From the NCBI GenBank assembly GCA_017478025.1, contig JAFVGZ010000006.1, positions 49,416 through 113,415 of the forward strand: DNA of 64,000 nt, in the 5' to 3' direction. The notes under the pieces were generated by a model. The model ran no database searches. It was not told where the DNA came from and worked only from the letters and a program-made list of their open reading frames with translations. This stretch comes from Prevotella sp. (GTDB lineage: Bacteria > Bacteroidota > Bacteroidia > Bacteroidales > Bacteroidaceae). Below, in pieces: positions 9,601-18,864 of the stretch (positions are counted from its first letter, which is position 1; the number at the start of each line of letters is the position of its first letter). The position numbers and the translations under genes were made by a program.

Positions 9601-9604
9601 ATAA

Positions 9605-9641
9605 AAAAGACAGCAGTCGAGGTTTTCGACTGCTGTCTTTT
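9605..9641. terminator. Bidirectional terminator between the porin gene and thrS
   Basis: A perfect 16-bp stem (9605-9620 with 9626-9641) and five-base loop, with A-tract and T-tract flanks, serves the plus-strand outer-membrane gene and the convergent minus-strand thrS. Confidence 0.92.
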
Positions 9642-9716
9642 TATGTGTGGGGCACTAATGTTATTGGAACATTCGTGCGTGTTGTCCTGTTGCGGAATGT
9701 CAGTTCCTTGGGTTGT

Positions 9717-11687
9717 TTATTCCTTTGGACGTATGTTCATGGCCTGGAGCATTTCTGCTACTTCGGCAAGGATGCGTGCTCCGAAGTCTTGCATGGTGAG
9801 AGTGGCCTGTTCGCCACCTCCCTGCTGACGCATGGCAACGGTTCCGTCTGCCTCTTCCTTCTCGCCTACGATGACCATGTAAGGGATGCGCTTGATCTCG
9901 TTGTCGCGCACCTTGCGGCCTATCTTCTCGTTGCGGTTATCCACAACGGCACGTACTCCAACGGTAGCGAGATAGTCCTGAACACGCTCTGCGTAGTCGT
10001 TGTATTTCTCTGAGATAGGGAGGATGGCTACCTGCTCAGGTGTGAGCCAGAGTGGGAAGTGTCCTGCGGTATGCTCGATGAGCACGGCTGTGAAGCGCTC
10101 CATAGAGCCGAATGGCGCGCGATGTATCATGACAGGGCGCTGCTTGGTGTTGTCGGCTGCGGTATATTCCAACTCGAAGCGTTGTGGCAGGTTGTAATCC
10201 ACCTGTATGGTGCCCAGCTGCCAGCGACGTCCAATGGCATCCTTTACCATACAGTCGAGCTTAGGACCATAGAAGGCTGCCTCGCCGGTCTCCTTGCGGG
10301 CATTGAGTCCGCGCTCTGCACAAGCGTCGATGATAGCCTGCTCTGCGCTCTGCCACATCTCGTCGGTTCCGATATATTTCTCTTTGTCGTTAGGGTCACG
10401 AAGTGATATCTGGAACTCCACCTGATCGTCCTTGAAGCCGAAGATGGCAAAGACGGCCTGAATGATGTCGAGCACGCGCAGGAACTCTGTCTTCACCTGG
10501 TCAGGGCGGCAGAAGATGTGTGCATCGTCCTGGGTGAATGAGCGTACGCGGGTCAGTCCGTGCAGCTCACCAGACTGCTCATAACGGTAAACTGTACCGA
10601 ACTCAGCGCAACGGAACGGCAGCTCCCTGTAGGAACGTGGCTTGCTGGCGAAGATTTCGCAATGGTGAGGGCAGTTCATTGGCTTGAGCATGTACTCCTC
10701 ATCCTCCTCTGGTGTGTGGATAGGCTGGAATGAGTCCTTGCCGTAGTGAGCCCAGTGGCCTGAAGTGACGTAGAGGTTCTTTGAGCCGATGTGTGGAGTG
10801 ATCACCTCCTGGTAGCCGAAACGCTTCTGAATGGTGCGCAGCATCTCTTGCAGGCGCAGACGCAGGTCTGTACCTTTGGGGAGCCAGATGGGCAGACCCT
10901 TGCCGACACGGTCGGAGAACATGAAGAGCTCCATCTCCTTGCCAATCTTGCGATGGTCGCGCTTCTTGGCCTCCTCAAGCATTACGAGATACTCGTCGAG
11001 CATCTTCTTCTTAGGGAATGTGATGCCGTAGAGTCGCTGGAGCTGTGCCTTTGTAGCGTCTCCACGCCAGAAGGCTCCTGCGATGCTTGTGAGCTTGATG
11101 GCCTTGATGATGCCCGTTGAAACGATGTGCGGACCCTTACAGAGGTCTGTGAAGTTGCCCTGAGTATAGGTGGTGATGGTGCCGTCCTCAAGGTCCTGCT
11201 CGATGTGCTCTACCTTGTATTCCTGACCCTGAGCCTTGAATTGCTCTATGGCTTCAGCCTTAGCTACCTCTTTGCGTACTACGGGCTCGTCCTTGCGTGC
11301 CAGTTCGAGCATCTTGTCTTCTATCTGCTTGAAGTCGCCCTCCTTAATCATCTCTCCATTGGGGAGCTGCACGTCATAGAAGAAACCGTTTTCTGTGGCT
11401 GGTCCGAATCCGAACTGTATGCCGGGGTAGAGTTCCTGCAAAGCCTCGGCAAGGAGGTGTGCAGAGGTGTGCCAGAATGCGTGCTTACCCTCTTCGTCTT
11501 CAAAACGATGGAGAGAGATGGTTGCGTCGGTATTGATGGGGCGATTGAGTTCTGTCACCTCACCATTTACGCTACAAGCCACAACACTCCGCGCCAGAGC
11601 GGGGGAGATGCTCTCGGCTATTTGTTGTCCGGTAATGCCGTTCTCATATTCACGTTGAGAACCGTCAGGAAATGTTATTTGTATCAT
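9717..11687 (-). CDS. thrS: Threonine--tRNA ligase
   Basis: Charges tRNA-Thr. The 656-residue protein has the full class II layout: N-terminal TGS domain (1-64), editing domain with HTSAH (about residue 93), zinc-binding region with [10 protein letters not shown], motif 2 [20 protein letters not shown], motif 3 [13 protein letters not shown], and a C-terminal anticodon-binding domain. Length is normal. In many Bacteroidales infC-rpmI-rplT follow thrS; here the gene instead ends at the terminator at 9605-9641. It lies about 70 bp downstream of the short gene at 11761-11871 and may share its transcript. Confidence 0.98.
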   Translation of the reverse strand: MIQITFPDGSQREYENGITGQQIAESISPALARSVVACSVNGEVTELNRPINTDATISLHRFEDEEGKHAFWHTSAHLLAEALQELYPGIQFGFGPATENGFFYDVQLPNGEMIKEGDFKQIEDKMLELARKDEPVVRKEVAKAEAIEQFKAQGQEYKVEHIEQDLEDGTITTYTQGNFTDLCKGPHIVSTGIIKAIKLTSIAGAFWRGDATKAQLQRLYGITFPKKKMLDEYLVMLEEAKKRDHRKIGKEMELFMFSDRVGKGLPIWLPKGTDLRLRLQEMLRTIQKRFGYQEVITPHIGSKNLYVTSGHWAHYGKDSFQPIHTPEEDEEYMLKPMNCPHHCEIFASKPRSYRELPFRCAEFGTVYRYEQSGELHGLTRVRSFTQDDAHIFCRPDQVKTEFLRVLDIIQAVFAIFGFKDDQVEFQISLRDPNDKEKYIGTDEMWQSAEQAIIDACAERGLNARKETGEAAFYGPKLDCMVKDAIGRRWQLGTIQVDYNLPQRFELEYTAADNTKQRPVMIHRAPFGSMERFTAVLIEHTAGHFPLWLTPEQVAILPISEKYNDYAERVQDYLATVGVRAVVDNRNEKIGRKVRDNEIKRIPYMVIVGEKEEADGTVAMRQQGGGEQATLTMQDFGARILAEVAEMLQAMNIRPKE

Positions 11688-11760
11688 TTTATGGTTGTTT
11701 TGTTATTAAGTGGGCTTATCATTTCCCACCTTAATTTTATTAGTTTAGTTGTTGAGATGG

Positions 11761-11871
11761 TTAGGATTTCTGCGGTTTGGGAGGAGTGTGGCTTTTCTTC
11801 TTTTTGGCAAGCCACAGAGCCTTGCGACGCTCGTATTCCTCCTGATGATATTCCAGAAAATTGTCTGCCAC
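11761..11871 (-). CDS. Small basic protein, 36 residues, between DUF4270 gene and thrS
   Basis: A GTG start begins two bases after the DUF4270 stop codon, and the frame runs 36 codons to TAA. The peptide begins MADNFLEYHQEEYERRKALW and ends in a Lys/Pro tail. The stop-start spacing suggests translational coupling, and the composition (acidic-aromatic helix, then KKKK) looks coding. I recall similar small Bacteroidota proteins with NFLE.H.E.YE..K.AW patterns but no function. Confidence 0.55.
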   Translation of the reverse strand: MADNFLEYHQEEYERRKALWLAKKKKSHTPPKPQKS

Positions 11872-11873
11872 GT

Positions 11874-13358
11874 TTATTCGCTGAATTTACTGTATATTAC
11901 TTTCAAAGTTATCTTGCCATTGTCTTCCGTTCCCCTTGCAAGCTTGGTACTTGTCAGCGACATATCGTAGGTCACCTTCGTGAGCTCGCTTGAACTGGAC
12001 AGGGTGGTGTAGGTCGTCTCTACAGGTATCAGCATAACCTTGTTCCAATTGGGATGCAGTTTTGCGTATTCCTCGTTGCTCAGTCCTGAGGCGTTACGCT
12101 TCCTATACATGGATGATACGAGGTAAGAGATGTTACCAAACGAATATCCATTATAAGTGGAAGAGTATGTGGAGAGATAGGAAGACCTATAGTCTGCCAA
12201 TTTCTGCTTGTTGAAGAAACTTTCAACACTATCCTTTTCTACCAGCAGGAGAGTCTTTGGAATAGGCAGGCTGTATTCTGACTGGTAAGTGTTATTGATG
12301 CGTTGCAGGAAGAGTCGTGCCGTGCTGAGTGTGTCATTCTCATGTTGCTTTGTGATGACCTCATCTACGGGAAGCGTAAGCTCTGTAAAGATGCCGGCAG
12401 GCGTTTTGAGGTATGTGCATGAGTTGTCGCTGACCAGCTCATCCATTTTGTCTGACTCAAGCGATATGTTGGTCTTTTGCAGCACCTCTTCCGTAGCGCC
12501 GAATATTGACACCGTGTGATATAGCGTATCATCTTCCAGTGTGGAGTAGAATACCATAAGTCCCGCTCCGTCAACTGTTGCCATGTTACCCAGTCCCCCG
12601 GATGTCTGGAAATAGAATCCCGGGCAGATGTTGTGGTTGAAAAGGTACTGTTGGTCGAAATTCTTAGATGTTGCGGGGTTGTAGTATTTGCGCATGATGT
12701 AGGTGCCATAGTTGTTGTACGTCACTCCATCACGATCCGTATATGGGTCATTCATGGTGATAATGACATTGTTGGCATAGTCGTCACCGAGTCTGTCTGA
12801 CAGGCTATACGCAAGATTGGCCAACGTGTATGATAGCTGTTGATGCACGGATCCTGGGTCTGTGCGCACATATCCCTCTTCAAGCGGGTCAAAGTCGGAA
12901 GGGTAGGAGACTCCCTCCTCATATGTCTCTGACATCTCGTGAAGGGTCACCTTCATCTGTGTCAGCGAATCTCCGTACCATTTAGGCAGGTATAGCATAA
13001 TGGCACAAGAGTCACACTCTACCTGTGACCATTTCGGCTGCGAGGGGTCATAGTCCTCCACATAGACATCTTCAAGCGGGTCGAACTGATTGTCCATAAG
13101 CGGTCGAAACTGTGTCATGTAGTTTCCTGCTATGTATAGTCCCGTCTCGGGATCTTTGATTTTGCCGAGATAGCCTGTTGTGGCTCGCGAAACGAGGTTG
13201 GTGGCTCTGACGGATTGCGATGTCACAGCATACTCAGCCGTCTCGATGTGCATAGTGTCATTGACATCGGTGAGGGATGAGCCCAGAGTGTCTGTTGTGT
13301 CATCGCAACTGATCAGGGCGATAATCAGGCAGGGAATGAATAATAGGAGTTTCTTCAT
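11874..13358 (-). CDS. DUF4270 family lipoprotein
   Basis: A 494-residue predicted outer-membrane lipoprotein; the lipobox ends at Cys18 (ALISC) followed by DDTTDTLGSSLTD, the conserved start of DUF4270. The remainder is a beta-rich secreted protein with no catalytic motif visible. The start ATG overlaps the TGA of the glucan-synthase gene (ATGA at 13355-13358), so the two are translationally coupled. The pairing of DUF4270 with the small GT5 synthase is a recurrent Bacteroidales arrangement; the role is unknown. Confidence 0.9.
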   Translation of the reverse strand: MKKLLLFIPCLIIALISCDDTTDTLGSSLTDVNDTMHIETAEYAVTSQSVRATNLVSRATTGYLGKIKDPETGLYIAGNYMTQFRPLMDNQFDPLEDVYVEDYDPSQPKWSQVECDSCAIMLYLPKWYGDSLTQMKVTLHEMSETYEEGVSYPSDFDPLEEGYVRTDPGSVHQQLSYTLANLAYSLSDRLGDDYANNVIITMNDPYTDRDGVTYNNYGTYIMRKYYNPATSKNFDQQYLFNHNICPGFYFQTSGGLGNMATVDGAGLMVFYSTLEDDTLYHTVSIFGATEEVLQKTNISLESDKMDELVSDNSCTYLKTPAGIFTELTLPVDEVITKQHENDTLSTARLFLQRINNTYQSEYSLPIPKTLLLVEKDSVESFFNKQKLADYRSSYLSTYSSTYNGYSFGNISYLVSSMYRKRNASGLSNEEYAKLHPNWNKVMLIPVETTYTTLSSSSELTKVTYDMSLTSTKLARGTEDNGKITLKVIYSKFSE

Positions 13359-14158
13359 TTGCTTAATGAATCATAGAACTTTAAGTATTTTGCGGCAAAG
13401 TCCTCATTCTGTATATTGGCAAACTTGATGTTGGCCGCTTGCGCATATTCAAGCAGCTTCTCATCGATGCCGTCTGTGGCCTGTATGATACCGTCAGAAT
13501 AGTCGATAGCAATCTTCTGCATTTCATTGATGTCCATGCTATCCTTGTACGGCTCCAGAGTCTTGTCGGTTATCTCGCCAAACTTGATGCACTCCTTGAA
13601 CCCCTTCTCCAGCTTTATCTTCTTGGATTCAGAAAAGAGAGAGGTAACAATTTTTGCATTAGCCACAGCTGGCTCATCGCTGTAAAGCGTTTTGATGAAT
13701 AGCGGGACGAGGGATGTCATCCATCCCTGACAATGAATCACGTCAGGAATCCATCTCAACTTCTTTATCGTCTCGATGACTCCACGGGCAAAGAATACGG
13801 CTCTCTCTCCGTTGTCCTTGTATGCTTTGCCATTGGCATCTGTTGTCTGTCCCTTACGTTGGAAGAACTCTTCATTGTCAATGAAATAGACCTGCACCTT
13901 AGTGCCGACAATGCTTGCCACCTTTATGATTAATGGGTGGTCAATCTCTTTTATGGCAATGTTAAGCCCCGACAGTCGTATCACCTCGTGCAGTTGTCCC
14001 CTGCGCTCGTTGATGTTACCCCATCGTGGCATGAATGTACGTATCTCGCACCCAGACTCCTGAATTGTCTTAGGTACCAATCTTCCCATTCGAGCCAGTT
14101 CTGTCTCTGCTACGTAGGGTATGATGTCGTGGTTTATAAAGAGTACTCTTTTCATCAA
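13355..14158 (-). CDS. Glycogen/starch synthase-like GT5 protein (catalytic N-domain only)
   Basis: A 267-residue protein matching the N-terminal half of glycogen synthases: it opens with VLFINHDIIPYVAETELARM in place of the classic S.E..P..K.GGL, and contains RTFMPRWGNI and PDVIHCQGWMTSLVPLFIKT. Glycogen synthases are about 480 residues; this lacks the C-terminal ADP-glucose-binding domain. Such short forms are common in Bacteroidota. Whether it makes polymer alone is doubtful; a partner or altered function is possible. Confidence 0.85.
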   Translation of the reverse strand: MMKRVLFINHDIIPYVAETELARMGRLVPKTIQESGCEIRTFMPRWGNINERRGQLHEVIRLSGLNIAIKEIDHPLIIKVASIVGTKVQVYFIDNEEFFQRKGQTTDANGKAYKDNGERAVFFARGVIETIKKLRWIPDVIHCQGWMTSLVPLFIKTLYSDEPAVANAKIVTSLFSESKKIKLEKGFKECIKFGEITDKTLEPYKDSMDINEMQKIAIDYSDGIIQATDGIDEKLLEYAQAANIKFANIQNEDFAAKYLKFYDSLSK

Positions 14159-14248
14159 AATCTGTTAAGGTGGTTTCTGTTGATTGACAGGATGTCAAAA
14201 AAACAAACCAAGTTAAACAATACGGAAGGAAATGATACTCCTCCGTCT

Positions 14249-15814
14249 TTACATTGGAATACAGCCGTGCTTCTTAAATGGTAACTGTTGCTTCTTAGTG
14301 GCGAGCTGTGCCAGGGCCTTGATGATGCGGAAGCGAGTGTTGCGTGGCTCTATCACATCATCGATATAACCGTATTTAGCTGCCTGGTATGGATTCTGGA
14401 ACAGATCTGTGTATTCCTTCTCCTTTTCTTCGATGAAGGCTGCCACATCTCCTCCTTCTTCCTTTACCTGCTTGATGCCCTTGGCCTGAAGTACTGCCAC
14501 AGCGCCTGAGGCACCCATAACGGCAATCTCTGCAGAAGGCCATGCGAAGTTGATGTCTGCGCGAAGCTGCTTGCAGCCCATCACGATATGAGAACCTCCG
14601 TAAGACTTGCGCAATGTCACAGTCACCTTAGGCACAGTAGCCTCTCCGTAAGCATAGAGCAGCTTTGCTCCGTGCAGGATTACCGCATTATACTCCTGGC
14701 CTGTTCCAGGCAGGAATCCTGGCACATCGACGAGGCTGACGATAGGAATGTTGAAAGCGTCGCAGAAGCGTACGAAGCGTGCACCCTTTCTTGACGCGTT
14801 CACATCCAGCACGCCGGCGTAGGCAGAAGGCTGGTTGGCCACGATACCTACTGACTGACCGTTGAAGCGCGCAAAGCCCACTATGATGTTCTTTGCAAAC
14901 TTAGGCTGTATCTCAAAGAACTCGCCGTTGTCCGTTATGGCAGATATTACCTGATACATATCGTATGCCTGGTTCGTATCCTCCGGTATGATTTCGTTGA
15001 GCGAATCGTCCAAACGATCGATTGGGTCTGTGCACTCCTTGCGTGGAGTCTGCTCCATGTTGTTTGAGGGGATATAGGAAATGAGGGTCTTGATCATCTC
15101 TATTCCTTCCTTCTCTGTCTTTGCTGTGAAGTGTGTCACACCCGACTTTGAGCTGTGAACACTTGCACCGCCCAGATGTTCTGCATCTACATCCTCGCCG
15201 GTCACGCTCTTTACTACTGCCGGGCCTGTGAGGAACATGTATGATGTTCCCTCCATCATCAGAGTGAAGTCTGTGAGGGCAGGGGAGTAAACGGCACCAC
15301 CTGCACATGGACCGTATATCATGGAAATCTGTGGCACTACGCCAGAGGCAAGGATGTTGCGCTCAAATATCTCGCCATATCCTGCCAGCGCATCGATACC
15401 CTCTTGGATACGTGCACCGCCTGAGTCGTTGATGCCTATCACAGGAGCGCCCATGGTCATAGCCATATCCATCACCTTGCAGATCTTCTCTGACATGGTC
15501 TTAGACAACGAACCACCGTTTACGGTAAAGTCCTGTGCAAAGATATATACCAAGCGACCATCAATAGTACCCGAACCTACTACCACGCCATCGCCGAGGT
15601 AGTGCTTCTTCTCCATTCCGAAGTTTGTACAACGATGCAGCTTAAACATATCGTATTCCTCAAACGAACCTTCGTCAAGGAGCATGTTGATACGCTCGCG
15701 AGCTGTAAATTTGCCACGTGCATGCTGCTTCTCGATAGCCTTCTCGCCACCGCCCAAGCGAGCCTTCTCACGATTTTCTATTAAGAGTTTTATCTTATCT
15801 GATTGTGTTGACAT
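14249..15814 (-). CDS. mmdA: Methylmalonyl-CoA decarboxylase alpha subunit / carboxyltransferase
   Basis: A 521-residue biotin-dependent carboxyltransferase of the propionyl-CoA carboxylase beta / MmdA type. Visible features are the N-terminal QHARGKFTARERINMLLDEG, the oxyanion-hole stretches GGARIQEGI and GPCAGGAVYSPAL, and the C-terminal YGGSHIVMGCKQLRADINFAWP. Together with the beta, gamma and OadG-like subunits and the epimerase encoded upstream on the same strand it forms the Na+-pumping methylmalonyl-CoA decarboxylase that converts methylmalonyl-CoA to propionyl-CoA in succinate-propionate fermentation. A separate propionyl-CoA carboxylase role is less likely given the context. Confidence 0.93.
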   Translation of the reverse strand: MSTQSDKIKLLIENREKARLGGGEKAIEKQHARGKFTARERINMLLDEGSFEEYDMFKLHRCTNFGMEKKHYLGDGVVVGSGTIDGRLVYIFAQDFTVNGGSLSKTMSEKICKVMDMAMTMGAPVIGINDSGGARIQEGIDALAGYGEIFERNILASGVVPQISMIYGPCAGGAVYSPALTDFTLMMEGTSYMFLTGPAVVKSVTGEDVDAEHLGGASVHSSKSGVTHFTAKTEKEGIEMIKTLISYIPSNNMEQTPRKECTDPIDRLDDSLNEIIPEDTNQAYDMYQVISAITDNGEFFEIQPKFAKNIIVGFARFNGQSVGIVANQPSAYAGVLDVNASRKGARFVRFCDAFNIPIVSLVDVPGFLPGTGQEYNAVILHGAKLLYAYGEATVPKVTVTLRKSYGGSHIVMGCKQLRADINFAWPSAEIAVMGASGAVAVLQAKGIKQVKEEGGDVAAFIEEKEKEYTDLFQNPYQAAKYGYIDDVIEPRNTRFRIIKALAQLATKKQQLPFKKHGCIPM

Positions 15815-15837
15815 GAGGGATTAAGTATTAATAGTTA

Positions 15838-15951
15838 GGAAATTCTGCATTCTGCATTAATTCTGCATTCTGCATTATTAATTATCCATTTAATTCTGCA
15901 TTATGCATTATTAATTATTCATTCAATTCTGCATTCTGCATTATTAATTAT
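15838..15951. repeat. Tandem ATTCTGCATT...TTAATTATT repeats
   Basis: Three tandem units of ATTCTGCATTCTGCATTATTAATTATT fill the gap between the epimerase gene and mmdA. The same family occurs at 18225-18258, 18790-18862, 25672-25705 (inverted), 40400-40440, 42000-42088 and 62624-62680, always between genes. Confidence 0.8.
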
Positions 15952-16361
15952 TACTTTTTTGGTTCGCAGAGTTCTGTCAGCACGCCTGCGGTAAACTTTG
16001 GGTGCAGGAAGCCAATCATCATGTTCTCTGCTCCTGGGCGTGGTGCCTTGTCGATGAGGCGTATCTCCTTACCCTCACACTCTACGAGTGCCTCGGCTAC
16101 TCCGTCCTCAATGGCAAATGCAACGTGGTGCACACCCTTGCCGCCTTTCTCAAGCCACTTGGCGATAGAACTCTCTGGAGATGTTGGCTCAAGGAGCTCC
16201 AGTTTCACCTCGCCGACCTTCAGGAAGGCTGTCTTAACCTTCTGGTCTGCTACCTCCTCTACGGCATAGCACTTCAGACCAAGTACGTTCTCAAAGAAAG
16301 GCAGGGCTGCCTCAATACTCTGTACACCTATTCCCAGGTGATCTATTCTTGAAATTTTCAT
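15951..16361 (-). CDS. mce: Methylmalonyl-CoA epimerase
   Basis: A 136-residue VOC-fold protein interconverting (R)- and (S)-methylmalonyl-CoA. Metal ligands of the family are visible: His8 in RIDHLGIG, the HH of GKGVHHVAFAIED and the Glu of LTELCEP. Full length for the family. It sits between the beta and alpha decarboxylase subunit genes, so that mutase product and decarboxylase substrate are linked in one operon. Confidence 0.93.
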   Translation of the reverse strand: MKISRIDHLGIGVQSIEAALPFFENVLGLKCYAVEEVADQKVKTAFLKVGEVKLELLEPTSPESSIAKWLEKGGKGVHHVAFAIEDGVAEALVECEGKEIRLIDKAPRPGAENMMIGFLHPKFTAGVLTELCEPKK

Positions 16362-16420
16362 ATTGTTGTTTTTTTGTTTGTTAGTTATTTCGTTTTATCC
16401 TTTTTTCGATATGCCGTTAC

Positions 16421-17575
16421 TTAGTTCACGAAGAATCCGAGCAGCGCGCCTGCTGCTACTGCTGAGCCTATGACGCCGCCCACGTTTGGACCCATTGCGT
16501 GCATCAGCAGGAAGTTGTGGCGGTCATACTCCAGACCGAGGTTGTTGGAGATACGTGCTGCCATTGGTACGGCACTAACGCCGGCATTACCGATGAGCGG
16601 ATTAATCTTGTTGTCCTTGCTCAGGAAGAGGTTCATTATCTTCACAAAGATTACACCTGATGCCGTAGCGATGATGAATGCCAACGCTCCGAGGAAGAAA
16701 ATCTTGATGGTGTCAAATGTGAGGAAATACTGAGCCTGCGTAGAGCAACCTACTGTGAGTCCGAGCAGTATCACAACGGCATTGTTCAGCGCTCCTGTAG
16801 CAGTCTTTGCCAGACGGTCTGTCTTGCCGCTTTCCTTCAGCAGGTTACCGAAGAAGAGCATGCCCAGCAGAGGCAGGCCTGACGGAACGATAAACGTGGT
16901 GAGGAGCAGTCCGATGATAGGGAACAGGATTCTCTCTGTCTGGCTCACCTTTCTGCCCGGCTTCATCTTTATGACGCGCTCTTTCTTTGTGGTGAGCAGA
17001 CGCATCACTACCGGCTGCAATACTGGTACGAGAGCCATATAGGAGTAAGCACATACGGCAATGGCACCAAGCAGTTCCGGTGACAGCTTGCTGGTCAGGA
17101 AGATGGCCGTAGGGCCGTCAGCGCCGCCGATGATGGCGATAGATGCTGCCACGTTAGGCGCAAAGCCCAGGGCCAATGCTATCATATAGGCACCGAAGAT
17201 GCCGAACTGGGCTGCTGCACCAATGAGTATCAGCTTTGGGTTAGAGATAAGCGCAGAGAAATCTGTCATAGCACCAATACCCAGGAAGACGAGTGGGGGA
17301 TACCAGCCGCCTCTTACTCCCTGATAGAAGATATTCAGCACAGAGTTCTCCTCATATATACCTATCTCCATTCCCTCCTTGAATGGGATATTACCTATTA
17401 TGATACCTAAGCCTATAGGCACGAGCAGCAAGGGCTCAAAATTCTTCTTTATGGCAAGCCAGATAAACAATGCGCCAATCGCTATCATCAACAGATTGGT
17501 GTACTCCGCGTTGGCAAAGCCTGTCATCTGAAGGAAATGATCAAAGTTGGATGTTATGAATTCACCTACTGACAT
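16421..17575 (-). CDS. mmdB: Na+-translocating decarboxylase beta subunit
   Basis: A 384-residue integral membrane protein of the OadB/GcdB/MmdB family that couples carboxybiotin decarboxylation to Na+ export. Family landmarks: GVRGGWYPPLVFLGIGAMTDF, the conserved IIGGADGPTAIFLTSKL segment with the Na+-linked Asp, GNAGVSAVPMAARI and the C-terminal HAMGPNVGGVIGSAVAAG. About ten membrane segments. It follows the biotin-carrier gene in the decarboxylase operon. Confidence 0.95.
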   Translation of the reverse strand: MSVGEFITSNFDHFLQMTGFANAEYTNLLMIAIGALFIWLAIKKNFEPLLLVPIGLGIIIGNIPFKEGMEIGIYEENSVLNIFYQGVRGGWYPPLVFLGIGAMTDFSALISNPKLILIGAAAQFGIFGAYMIALALGFAPNVAASIAIIGGADGPTAIFLTSKLSPELLGAIAVCAYSYMALVPVLQPVVMRLLTTKKERVIKMKPGRKVSQTERILFPIIGLLLTTFIVPSGLPLLGMLFFGNLLKESGKTDRLAKTATGALNNAVVILLGLTVGCSTQAQYFLTFDTIKIFFLGALAFIIATASGVIFVKIMNLFLSKDNKINPLIGNAGVSAVPMAARISNNLGLEYDRHNFLLMHAMGPNVGGVIGSAVAAGALLGFFVN

Positions 17576-17707
17576 TTTTGTCTTTCTTTATGAGTTTATA
17601 GGTCTGTGAATGTTTCAGCCCGTTTGTAATAGCGTGATAATACTACTGTCGCGGTAATACCATTATTATATATATGTATTACGATAGACTGAAACCTTGG
17701 AGACTCG

Positions 17708-18160
17708 TTATGCTATTGTAACGAGGACTGCACCCTCCATTACTGATTCACCTTCTTTTACGAGAATGCTCGTCACAGTTCCGGCATTCTCCGCTTCGAT
17801 GTTGTTCTGCATCTTCATGGCCTCAAGTACCACTACCGTGTCGCCTACGGCTACGGCGTCACCTACCTTTACGGCAATTGAAGTAATGGTGCCTGGGAGC
17901 GGAGAGCAAACCTTCTCGCCGTCTCCGGCATGTACCTCCTGCTTCGGAGCCTCCTGCTTTGGAGCCTCGCCAACGACCTTTGCTGCCGCTGGCTTAACGG
18001 CTGCCGGCTGAGCGTGTATCTGCTTGCCAACAGAGATAGGCTGTTTCAACTCTACTTCAAATGGGGTTCCATTCACCGTTACCTTGGCCAATGTACCTTC
18101 TACTTCAAGGATTTCTACCTCGTAGTCAACACCCTGAACAGTATATTCGTATTTTGTCAT
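17708..18160 (-). CDS. mmdC: Biotin carboxyl carrier subunit (gamma)
   Basis: A 150-residue mobile biotin carrier. The C-terminal biotinyl domain has VVLEAMKMQNNIEA with biotinylated Lys at about residue 116. It is joined by an Ala/Pro/Lys-rich flexible linker (about 50-78) to a short N-terminal beta domain. It shuttles CO2 from MmdA to the membrane beta subunit. Order of transcription here: OadG-like, carrier, beta subunit, epimerase, alpha subunit. Confidence 0.94.
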   Translation of the reverse strand: MTKYEYTVQGVDYEVEILEVEGTLAKVTVNGTPFEVELKQPISVGKQIHAQPAAVKPAAAKVVGEAPKQEAPKQEVHAGDGEKVCSPLPGTITSIAVKVGDAVAVGDTVVVLEAMKMQNNIEAENAGTVTSILVKEGESVMEGAVLVTIA

Positions 18161-18260
18161 GATTATATAATGTTGTTCTTTTTATAAGTTAAGCTTTAAG
18201 CTTTAAGTTTTGAGCTTTGAGCTTTAATTTTGCATTATGCATTATTAATTATTAATTGAT

Positions 18261-18740
18261 TTAATTTCCTTGCTCGTTGTTGAGCTGCAAGATGTTCCAA
18301 GCAGAAGCATGTGGCTTGATGGTCAGCACGCCTGACTCTACATCGTGCACGTCGTCAAGGTACTCCTTCATGGCCATTGCTATCACGGCAATGTAAATCT
18401 TCTTGTCGCGACCCTTGGTGTCAATACCATCCTGCAGGATGTTGCTTGTCACCTGGCGTACCTCATTGAGCATCTTACCTGTCTGAACGATAGGCTTAAC
18501 CGGCTGCATTTCTGCAAGTTCTTTCAGTTTCGCTTGTCTGTCAGCGAAGTATCCGAATACTTTGAAGAAGCCAAACAACAATGTGAGGCACAGGAACACA
18601 ACGCCCATACAGAGAATCGCAATACCGAATCCATATGGATCATCTTGGCGCAGATGCTCTACAGTGGATTCGTTTACCGCCATAATGGTGCCCGATGCGC
18701 CGAACATCATTGTGACAAGTATCAGTAAATAACGTTTCAT
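18261..18740 (-). CDS. OadG-family small membrane subunit
   Basis: A 159-residue protein with an N-terminal membrane segment, a second segment (YGFGIAILCMGVVFLCLTLLFGFF, about 36-60) and a cytosolic tail. It matches the OadG/delta subunit that assembles the decarboxylase. The tail ends in a conserved-looking IAVIAMAMKEYLDD...VLTIKPHASAWN segment seen in Bacteroidota versions. First gene of the decarboxylase set, separated from the upstream transporter gene by ATTCTGCATT-type repeats. Confidence 0.85.
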   Translation of the reverse strand: MKRYLLILVTMMFGASGTIMAVNESTVEHLRQDDPYGFGIAILCMGVVFLCLTLLFGFFKVFGYFADRQAKLKELAEMQPVKPIVQTGKMLNEVRQVTSNILQDGIDTKGRDKKIYIAVIAMAMKEYLDDVHDVESGVLTIKPHASAWNILQLNNEQGN

Positions 18741-18789
18741 GTATAATTTATTAGTTTATTAGTTTTCTGTCTTTATTTTAAAATATGAA

Positions 18790-18862
18790 TTCAGCATCAA
18801 TTCTGCATTCTGCATTCTTAATTTTTAATTCAATTCTGCATTCTGCATTATTAATTATTAAT
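18790..18862. repeat. ATTCTGCATT-family dispersed repeats
   Basis: Two copies between the transporter and OadG-like genes; a shorter copy follows the OadG gene at 18225-18258. These may separate or attenuate operon segments. Confidence 0.65.
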
Positions 18863-18864
18863 TT

